Shown here piece by piece: positions 14,224 through 19,606 of a stretch of DNA of 19,606 nucleotides. Origin of the DNA: Clostridia bacterium (GTDB lineage: Bacteria; Bacillota; Clostridia; Christensenellales; CAG-314); contig CAAGHL010000064.1 of the NCBI GenBank assembly GCA_900769665.1, positions 1-19,606 of the forward strand, written 5' to 3'. Position 1 is the first letter of the stretch. The number at the start of each line of letters is the position of its first letter. The translations under genes were made by a program, and so were the position numbers. The notes under the pieces are model-generated. The model made no database searches and was not told the origin of the DNA. It worked only from the letters and a program-made list of their open reading frames with translations.

Positions 14224-15153
14224 ATGAAAATACTGTTGTTAAACGGTGTAAATTTGAATATGCTCGGACGGCGCGATCCGAGGTTTTACGGTACGATTAC
14301 TTTGCCCGAATTGGAATTCGCCGTGGAAGAATATGCCGAAAAGTACGACATCGATGTTGTTTGCAAACAAAGTAACTATGAAGGCGAACTTGTAGAAATT
14401 TTACAAAAGACGGAGTGCGACGGGGTGATTTTCAATTCCGGAGCTTACAGTCATTACAGTTACGCTTTGCGCGATTGTATCGAGTGCTTGGATGTGCCCG
14501 TGGTGGAAACGCACCTGTCGGACATCTACAAGCGGGAGGAATTTCGCCACACCGACGTGCTTGCCGATGTGTGCGCCGCGCGTTTCTACGGCAATGGCGT
14601 GCAAAGCTACTTTGACGCAGTGGACTACATCGCAAAAAATTGTAAGGAAAAACAGGCTAAAAATCCTAACAAGCTTGTTTTGGTCGGTTTTGCTTGCGCA
14701 GGAAAAACAACCGTAGGTAAGCTTTATGCCGAAAAGTACAATACGAAGTTTGTCGATACCGACAGCGAAATCGAACGTCGTTGCGGCATGAGCGTGGGCG
14801 AGATTTTTGCCAAGTACGGCGAGGAATACTTCCGTAGAGAGGAAACAAAATTGTTTTTAGAGTTGCCTACCGACAAATGCGTGATTTCTTGCGGCGGCGG
14901 TACGCCCACCGTGGACGGCTTTGCCGAGTTTGCCGCTGACGCTACCGTGATTTGGCTGAAAGTTTCCGCACCCTTTGTCAATGCTCGCTTGGGCAATGTT
15001 GCTCGTCCGCTGTTTGACGGCTTGACCGAGGCGGAACTTGCCGAAAAAATTGCAGTACGCAGTAAAATTTATGCGGAATTTGCCAATTACGTTGTGGATA
15101 CCGACAATTTCACGCCCGAAGTCGTCGAAAAAATAATAAGTAGACTTGTTTAG
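14224..15153 (+). CDS. aroQ-aroK: Bifunctional type II dehydroquinase-shikimate kinase (309 aa)
   Basis: Residues 1 to about 145 are type II 3-dehydroquinate dehydratase: NGVNLNMLGRR with Arg17, catalytic Tyr22 in FYG, Asn71 and His77 in FNSGAYSHYS, and HLSDIYKREEFRH with His97. Residues about 150-309 are shikimate kinase: Walker A GFACAGKT (155-162), substrate Asp180 in DTDSEIE, FRREE, the GGG of ISCGGGTP, and the RPLF lid. The kinase phosphorylates shikimate with ATP. A short lysine-rich linker (residues 141-150) joins the two. The usual NGPN proline is Val9, and NPGA is NSGA; the catalytic residues are kept. ATG 14224 has GGAGGA 5-6 bp upstream. It has its own promoter and terminator, apart from the aroC-aroB-aroAE cluster. 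Confidence 0.95.
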   Translation: MKILLLNGVNLNMLGRRDPRFYGTITLPELEFAVEEYAEKYDIDVVCKQSNYEGELVEILQKTECDGVIFNSGAYSHYSYALRDCIECLDVPVVETHLSDIYKREEFRHTDVLADVCAARFYGNGVQSYFDAVDYIAKNCKEKQAKNPNKLVLVGFACAGKTTVGKLYAEKYNTKFVDTDSEIERRCGMSVGEIFAKYGEEYFRREETKLFLELPTDKCVISCGGGTPTVDGFAEFAADATVIWLKVSAPFVNARLGNVARPLFDGLTEAELAEKIAVRSKIYAEFANYVVDTDNFTPEVVEKIISRLV

Positions 15154-15191
15154 TGAATTTGATGAGTAAGTACTAAACGTTGTAAAACAAA

Positions 15192-15236
15192 ACGACCGTT
15201 AAGGAGCAAAAACTCTTTAACGGTCGTCTTTTATTT
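15192..15236 (+). terminator. Bidirectional terminator between convergent genes
   Basis: ACGACCGTTAAGGAG (15192-15206) pairs with CTCTTTAACGGTCGT (15213-15227), 15 bp with one wobble, followed by CTTTTATTT. On the minus strand the stem is followed by TTTTGTTTTA, so it should also stop the 853-aa gene. Confidence 0.9.
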
Positions 15237-15269
15237 GTTATTGATCGAAACTAATTTGTTGATGTTTGT

Positions 15270-17831
15270 TTACGCTCTTTTGCGGAAGATGCGTATTACA
15301 ATTACTACTGCCAAAGCCGCAACAAGGATAATGGAGCTGAGAATGGAGAAGAACAATCCCCAGTTCGTTTCTACCTTAACATTTGGCGTGGTTTTATCAT
15401 CTTCTTTGCTGTCATCGTCTTTCTTTTCGATCTTGGTCATTTCCTTCCATTCCTCTTCGGTGGGGGTAACAACCTTTACGTTGGTCAAGCCGTTTGTGGC
15501 AAGGTCGGCATTTTCTTCCGTCATCTTGTCGTAAGCGATGTAACCGTCGTTTGCCGTGTAAGTAACGGTCTTTACTTCGTCTGTGTCTTTCTTTTGTGCG
15601 ACGGTGTATCCGCCGATTTCTTCCTTCATCACGCTGTCGTAGTAGACGGTGTTGGTGGCGGTGCTGTTACCGAGGATGTCGCCGCTCATGAGTGCAAGGC
15701 GTACGCTACGTGTCTTTGCACCGGTCACGATTACAAAGTAGTAACGAGTCCAAGCATTGTTGCCGTTGCCGTCGATTTGTTCGTCGGCGTAGTCTGCAAA
15801 GTACTTGGTGCCGTCGATTGTCTTGTCGTTTGCAACGTCGGTGATGCTTGCGATGACCTTGCTTTCGCGTGTTTCGCCTGCGTCGGTATCAACGAGGTAA
15901 AGGTACGGTTTGCTGCCTGCTTCCGTCTTGACAAGTACGCTTATGACGTATGCCTTGTTTGCGGAAAGGGACATGGATGTGCTGAGGTAACCGAATGCGG
16001 TATCGGTGGTGGAAACCTTCAAGATGTTCTTGACGCCGTCGTCGTACTTGCTTGCGTCGTTGGTGTTGGCTACTACGCCGCTACCGTTTACTGCCGTCCA
16101 AGAAGTCTTGGTTGCGTCCTTGAGGGTGTTGCCCTTACCGTCACGGAAGATGTCGTTGCTTCCGCCGAACACGGGCGTCCAGTTGGAGGGTTGTCCGTAC
16201 ACTTTGTCCATCACGGAGAAGCTACCGTTGGTAACTTTGCCGCTGTACACGTCGGTGGTCATTGCAACCTTCTTGACAACGCTGTCGGAAGAAGTGCTGC
16301 TGCTGTCGTATGCGCCTGCGGTGATTTCTTCGTAGGCAACGTCGGTTACGTACAGCGTGCCGTTGTAGGCGTATTCAGCCGAGCTTGCGCCCTTTTGAGA
16401 ACCGATGTAGATGCTGATACGCACTTGGTCGGGTGTGCCGTAGTCGGACGGTTTGAAGTACAAGTGGTACAGTTTCCAACCGCAGTTTGCCGTAGCTTCG
16501 GTGATGTCCGTTACGGAGTCTACCGTTACGCTTGCGGAGTCAACCTTTTCCCATTTGCCCTCTTCGTTTTTGCTTTCGACAACGATGTTAGCCTTGGTGT
16601 TTGCGCTTTGAGCGAACATTCTCAGCGAGAAGCTGATGTGCAAGCAGTCGGGGGTGTAGTCGTTGCGTTTTTGAAGGTCAAACGTCTTGTTCAAACGCAG
16701 GTACACGGGGTCGGTTGCGCCGTTGTTGGCAATGGAGTAGATTTGGTGATTGTCTTCTTCAAGGAAGGGCGAGTATGCTTTGCCGTCGGAACCCTTTGCC
16801 GCTTTGGTAGCTAAATAAGCTTCGGAAGTGATGGGGGTGATGGCTTCGGACGTTTCGCCACGGTAACCGAGTACTTCGACAGCCGTTCCGCCTGTGGTAG
16901 CGGTAGCGGGGAACACTTTGCAGTACTTGTCGTTGCCTTGGTTGAGGCGGTATTCGTTGGAGGAAACGGCGGTGTACTTGACGTCGTCGACAAACAGCAT
17001 GCCGCTGCCGGTGACGTCCTTGTTGTAGATGTCGCCGAGTACAAGGCTTACCTTGAAATACTCCGTGCTACCGCTTTGGTTGAACAGGTAAAACTTTACT
17101 TGCTTCCATTCGCCGTAAGTTGCGCTGGTGATTTCTTCCGAAACATACAACTTTTCCGCCGTTACGCTGGTGGATTGGTTGGCTTGGATGAGCACCCTTG
17201 CCGTGCCGTTGAGCTTGGCGGCATTGATCCACATGGAAACTTCCACGTAGCTACCGCTGGAAACGGAAAACATGTTGCTCAACAATGCTACGCTTGTAGC
17301 TTCGTTGGCGGCAATCATATATATATTCGTGTCGTCGGAACCGGGACGTGCGCCGGGGTTGGCTGCAAGGGAGATGTTGAGCTTTGCAACGTCCTTCTTG
17401 ACCGTATCCCAAATGTCGTCCTTGGTTTCGGTGTCGATGATACCGTAAACCGCGGAACCGTTGGTGCGGAATTCGTCGATACTGTCGTATTCCGTGTTGG
17501 AAGAGGAGATGATTTCTTCAAAGTAGGTTGTCTTGTCCGTGCTGGTGCTCTTACGGGTGTAAGCGTTCCACCATTTGTTGGCAAGACGAGGGTAGGAGGA
17601 ATCGTCCTTTTTGATTGTCCAAGCCTCAAAAGTACCGTCCTTGATGATGTCCGTCGGCGAAATGTTGTCGCTGTCGGCAATTTCTGCGTCGGGTTTGACG
17701 GTTTTGTTGAACATGATGCCTGCCGTAACGGATGCGGCTACCAACGCAATGACGAGAATAATCGCAATGATGATTGTACGTGTCTTTGCATTGGGGTTGG
17801 CTTGAGTGGGTGTTACTTGATTCTTACTCAT
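15270..17831 (-). CDS. Large surface protein with membrane segments at both ends (853 aa)
   Basis: Residues about 18-40 are a membrane segment after a short Asn/Gln/Thr-rich cytoplasmic tail; about 825-846 form a second one, ending in the basic tail RIFRKRA. Between them lies one large outside region. Three stretches (about 190-300, 385-510, 630-760) have the alternating strands of jelly-roll, carbohydrate-binding-like modules, with repeated GxW, VSLVLGDIYN/VRLALMSGDILGN and VDDV/YYDSV phrases; KDGTFEAW and NGSFSVMDKVYG resemble the starts of CBM4/9-type modules. No catalytic motif and no LPXTG sorting signal is seen. A linker rich in Lys, Asp and Glu precedes the second membrane segment. Start ATG 17831 has only a weak GAAGAAA site. 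A glycan or cell-wall binding role is an inference from fold pattern. Confidence 0.85.
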   Translation of the reverse strand: MSKNQVTPTQANPNAKTRTIIIAIILVIALVAASVTAGIMFNKTVKPDAEIADSDNISPTDIIKDGTFEAWTIKKDDSSYPRLANKWWNAYTRKSTSTDKTTYFEEIISSSNTEYDSIDEFRTNGSAVYGIIDTETKDDIWDTVKKDVAKLNISLAANPGARPGSDDTNIYMIAANEATSVALLSNMFSVSSGSYVEVSMWINAAKLNGTARVLIQANQSTSVTAEKLYVSEEITSATYGEWKQVKFYLFNQSGSTEYFKVSLVLGDIYNKDVTGSGMLFVDDVKYTAVSSNEYRLNQGNDKYCKVFPATATTGGTAVEVLGYRGETSEAITPITSEAYLATKAAKGSDGKAYSPFLEEDNHQIYSIANNGATDPVYLRLNKTFDLQKRNDYTPDCLHISFSLRMFAQSANTKANIVVESKNEEGKWEKVDSASVTVDSVTDITEATANCGWKLYHLYFKPSDYGTPDQVRISIYIGSQKGASSAEYAYNGTLYVTDVAYEEITAGAYDSSSTSSDSVVKKVAMTTDVYSGKVTNGSFSVMDKVYGQPSNWTPVFGGSNDIFRDGKGNTLKDATKTSWTAVNGSGVVANTNDASKYDDGVKNILKVSTTDTAFGYLSTSMSLSANKAYVISVLVKTEAGSKPYLYLVDTDAGETRESKVIASITDVANDKTIDGTKYFADYADEQIDGNGNNAWTRYYFVIVTGAKTRSVRLALMSGDILGNSTATNTVYYDSVMKEEIGGYTVAQKKDTDEVKTVTYTANDGYIAYDKMTEENADLATNGLTNVKVVTPTEEEWKEMTKIEKKDDDSKEDDKTTPNVKVETNWGLFFSILSSIILVAALAVVIVIRIFRKRA

Positions 17832-17882
17832 AGTTTCTTCAATACCTTTTTCTTGTATTTGCGCCGAAGCGCGAGAAATAGA

Positions 17883-17902
17883 GTATGTAAGAATTTACAT
17901 AC
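17883..17902. promoter_or_regulatory. Perfect palindrome at the transcription start of the 853-aa gene
   Basis: GTATGTAA and TTACATAC flank the 4-base centre GAAT. It lies at about +2 to +21 of the predicted minus-strand transcript, the usual place for a repressor operator; an RNA hairpin in the leader is the alternative. Confidence 0.5.
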
Positions 17903-17910
17903 ATAGTGGT

Positions 17911-17939
17911 ATTATAGTACAAACTAAAATAAAAAGCAA
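17911..17939 (-). promoter_or_regulatory. Promoter of the 853-aa surface protein gene
   Basis: On the minus strand TTGCTT (17939-17934), 17 bp, perfect TATAAT (17916-17911). The leader is about 70 nt. Confidence 0.7.
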
Positions 17940-17978
17940 TTATTTACACTACAAACGTAACAAAAAATCGGGGTAAAA

Positions 17979-18347
17979 ATGGAATTGAAGGCAAAAAGCA
18001 AGCTATTTATGGTGCTACTGGGCGCATTGGCAGGGTTTGTCAACGGATTTTTGGGCGGCGGCGGAGGTGTGATTGTCGTCACGACCTTGCTGTCCGTGGC
18101 AAAGTTTAAGCAAAAGAACGCCCAAGCGACGGCGTTGTTGATTATCCTGCCGTTGACGGTGGTCAGCGCGGTAGTGTACTTGGTCAAGGGCTTTGTCAAG
18201 TGGGATTTGACCTTGTGGGCAAGCATAGGCGTGTTTGTAGGCGGCATTGTGGGCGCGCTGTTGCTTAGCAAAATCAAGGGCAACGCCGCAAAGATAATTT
18301 TTGCGCTGGTGTTGGTTGCCGGCGGAATTCGTATGTTGATTGCGTGA
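17979..18347 (+). CDS. TauE/SafE (TSUP) permease, N-terminal half protein (122 aa)
   Basis: A half-size member of the TauE/SafE family of anion and sulfur-compound permeases. It has four likely membrane segments and the family's glycine-rich first-helix motif GFVNGFLGGGGGVIV at about 19-33. A full TSUP protein is about 250 residues and has two such halves; here the second half is the next gene, 7 bp downstream. The start ATG 17979 has a weak GGGG upstream. The two proteins most likely form one transporter. The transported compound cannot be told from sequence. Confidence 0.88.
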   Translation: MELKAKSKLFMVLLGALAGFVNGFLGGGGGVIVVTTLLSVAKFKQKNAQATALLIILPLTVVSAVVYLVKGFVKWDLTLWASIGVFVGGIVGALLLSKIKGNAAKIIFALVLVAGGIRMLIA

Positions 18348-18354
18348 GGAAGAT

Positions 18355-18810
18355 ATGCAGATATTTTTGTTGATTTTGTTTGGATTTATCGCAGGGATAG
18401 TTGGCGGTATGGGCATGGGCGGCGGAACACTGTTGGTTCCGCTGTTGAGTTTCTTGGATATTCCGCAAAAAACGATACAGGCAATCAACCTGATTAGCTT
18501 TGTGCCGATGTGCGTTGCGGCACTGATTTTGCATGCCAAAAATAAACTGTTGAAGACCAAGGGCATAGGTTGGCTCACCGTCCCTGCCGTGATTTTTGCC
18601 GTACTTGGCGCATTTGTGGCAGGCGGCACGGCAAACAAATTGTTGCGGAAAGTGTTTGGCGTGTTCCTTGTTTCGGTGGGCGTTTGGCAACTTGTCGTGG
18701 CAATTGCATATATCGTCAAACGCTCGAAAAGTTACGTTGTGACGTATTGCGCCAACGGCAAATTGAAGCCTCGTAAAAACGTGATATGTAAGCAAAAAAT
18801 CAATACGTAA
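18355..18810 (+). CDS. TauE/SafE (TSUP) permease, C-terminal half protein (151 aa)
   Basis: Partner of the preceding gene. It repeats the same layout: GFIAGIVGGMGMGGGTLLVPLL in the first helix, then three more membrane segments up to about residue 120. ATG 18355 is preferred over TTG 18340 because GAGGA lies just before it. Unlike its partner it has a basic C-terminal tail of about 30 residues (KRSKSY, KPRKN). The last seven codons and part of the stop codon are made by motif copy 4, so the tail may have been altered by that sequence. The half proteins are not frameshift products: each has its own start, binding site and stop. Confidence 0.88.
   Translation: MQIFLLILFGFIAGIVGGMGMGGGTLLVPLLSFLDIPQKTIQAINLISFVPMCVAALILHAKNKLLKTKGIGWLTVPAVIFAVLGAFVAGGTANKLLRKVFGVFLVSVGVWQLVVAIAYIVKRSKSYVVTYCANGKLKPRKNVICKQKINT
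18787..18809 (+). repeat. TGTAAGC-N9-ATACGTA motif, copy 4
   Basis: Spacer AAAAAATCA. It covers the last codons (CKQKINT) and runs into the TAA stop of the second TSUP gene, in the same reading phase as copy 3 in aroC. Confidence 0.75.
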
Positions 18811-18844
18811 TAGGATTTTAGTTACAAAAAGCGGAGAATTTTTG

Positions 18845-18881
18845 ATTGTTTTATTGAATGAAAAATGAAAAATAAAACAAT
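18845..18881. terminator. AT-rich stem-loop after the TSUP genes, possible terminator
   Basis: ATTGTTTTATT (18845-18855) pairs perfectly with AATAAAACAAT (18871-18881). No T-run follows on the plus strand, so termination is uncertain. Confidence 0.4.
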
Positions 18882-18893
18882 GTAGCAAGGGCG

Positions 18894-18937
18894 CTTTCCT
18901 GTGAGATCCCCACGTCGCACGACCTAACGTCGACGAG
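18894..18937 (+). repeat. GATCCCCAC-type repeat module, copy 2, with 17-bp repeat
   Basis: CTTTCC, four bases, AGATCCCCACGTC matches the minus strand near 11504-11526, and GACCTAACGTCGACGAG (18921-18937) matches the minus strand at 13282-13298. Two repeat types are thus joined here that are separate elsewhere in the window. Confidence 0.5.
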
Positions 18938-19135
18938 TAGGACTATTTACATTACTACGGCTACATCAGTAACATTGTTGTTGGCAATAATTGCTCCTCT
19001 GGATGACATGTTAGGAATTGTACGTCATTGTTTGCTTGTAAAAAACACGGCTTATACTCACAGTGTGCTTCTGCAGACTTACTGTAAACTGACTTATTTT
19101 TTAAGCCTAATATCTCCTATTGCCACACCTAATAA

Positions 19136-19216
19136 AAAGTCCCTTGACCTTGAGGGGTGGGTGGTCGGGGAAGCGGTTGCTGTAAATAAATCTTATATTG
19201 TTAGCAAGTCGGTGGG
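19136..19216 (+). repeat. 80-bp dispersed repeat, copy 2
   Basis: Inverted relative to the copy at 11597-11676, 41 of 43 core bases identical, with the second conserved block CAAGTCGGTGGG at 19205-19216. Confidence 0.8.
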
Positions 19217-19444
19217 CGTATCTTATGAAATACGCATTATATTTTTTTTACAACATTTCATTTGAAACAATTTGGATAGTGAAAGTGTTGACAATCATTT
19301 TTGCCCGACGTTGACTATTTTTGAGTTGCGCACGAGATATTACCCTACGAAAACCTCGGAGCGACGGCACGGCTGGGAAATTTCGTTTAAGTCGACTTTA
19401 TTGCTCGTCGCGGAGGGTTGGCGACCGAGCGACCGAAAATGTAA

Positions 19445-19574
19445 GCATTTGAACGCCGTTAGTTGCGCGCTTTTACGCAAGTACGGCTTGCCAAATGCTC
19501 GCTTGTAGTACTATCCAAGTACAACTTCACTCCCATTTGACAAAAATCACCCCAACTAACGGCGTCAAATGTGC
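19445..19574. repeat. Inverted-repeat element (130 bp)
   Basis: GCATTTGAACGCCGTTAGTTG (19445-19465) is nearly complementary to CAACTAACGGCGTCAAATGTGC (19553-19574). The interior has no credible gene. Its size is close to that of the elements at 11293 and 13200, but the arm sequences differ. Confidence 0.65.
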
Positions 19575-19606
19575 TTCGCAGTTGTGGGGACGTAGACGAC
19601 GGACAA

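Larger units (their letters stand above)
18811..19606. other. 796-bp gene-free repeat region
   Basis: It contains an AT-rich stem-loop (18845-18881), a GATCCCCAC-type module, a 17-bp repeat, the second 80-bp dispersed repeat and a 130-bp inverted-repeat element. Frames at 18975-19265 and 19272-19508 run through repeats, lack ribosome binding sites and have no family likeness. The window ends here. Confidence 0.65.

Noticed and set aside
15594..17906. Two long plus-strand frames (406 and 322 aa) opposite the 853-aa gene
   Set aside because: They are antisense frames kept open by codon bias; their composition is odd and they lack family motifs and start signals.
18975..19265. A 96-aa frame sharing a peptide (KSLxLEGWxVGEAV) with a frame at 11541-11759
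   Set aside because: The shared peptide is a translation of the dispersed DNA repeat; the two base differences both change amino acids, and similarity fades outside the repeat.
19440..19462. A fifth TGTAAGC, considered as another motif copy
   Set aside because: The second half reads CCGTTAG instead of ATACGTA, so it does not fit the motif.
1..19606. CRISPR arrays, tRNA or rRNA genes, transposases, phage or toxin-antitoxin genes
   Set aside because: I looked for regularly spaced repeats, tRNA-like cloverleafs and recognisable protein motifs and found none that could be supported.

Overview
The window reads as a chromosomal segment of a low-to-mid-GC, Gram-positive-type bacterium, most likely an uncultured Clostridia-like Firmicute. 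The signs are strong AAGGAGG-type ribosome binding sites, sigma-A-like promoters (TTGACA or TTGCAA, 17 bp, TATAAT), a lipobox lipoprotein with an RsgI-like motif, and split TSUP permease genes. The taxonomic call is an inference; there is no rRNA, tRNA, CRISPR array, transposase or phage gene to anchor it.

Layout. (1) 1-206: a long hairpin and a terminator for an upstream gene. (2) 372-3460: a strong promoter and an apparent operon of a 57-aa membrane peptide, a 233-aa membrane-anchored protein with two lipocalin-like halves, and a full-length ABC exporter, closed by a good terminator. (3) 3536-4358: a DUF308/HdeD-like membrane protein on the minus strand with its own promoter and terminator. 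(4) 4562-5415: a patatin-like phospholipase from an apparently leaderless promoter. (5) 5416-5845: a gene-free stretch full of nested inverted repeats. (6) 5846-11286: a membrane-anchored ComEC-like metallo-beta-lactamase-fold protein, then aroC, aroB and a fused aroA-aroE. (7) 11287-11865: repeats and hairpins. (8) 11866-13059, minus: a lipoprotein with an RsgI-like motif. (9) 13512-14015: an O6-alkylguanine-DNA alkyltransferase. (10) 14073-15236: a fused aroQ-aroK with promoter and terminator. (11) 15270-17831, minus: an 853-aa surface protein with membrane segments at both ends and jelly-roll-like modules. (12) 17979-18810: a TauE/SafE-type permease split into two half-size genes. (13) 18811-19606: repeats only.

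Together aroB, aroQ-aroK, aroA-aroE and aroC supply all six steps from DAHP to chorismate in four polypeptides at two loci about 3 kb apart. Two of the four are bifunctional, and aroB and aroC are trimmed relative to their families.

The most unusual non-coding signal is a 23-bp motif, TGTAAGC-N9-ATACGTA, present four times on the plus strand with identical spacing: after the ABC transporter gene, after the patatin gene, inside aroC, and across the stop codon of the second TSUP gene. Two of the copies share 25 identical bases. The window also has four hairpin-forming inverted-repeat elements of about 110-130 bp and an inverted pair of ~80-bp repeats about 7.5 kb apart.
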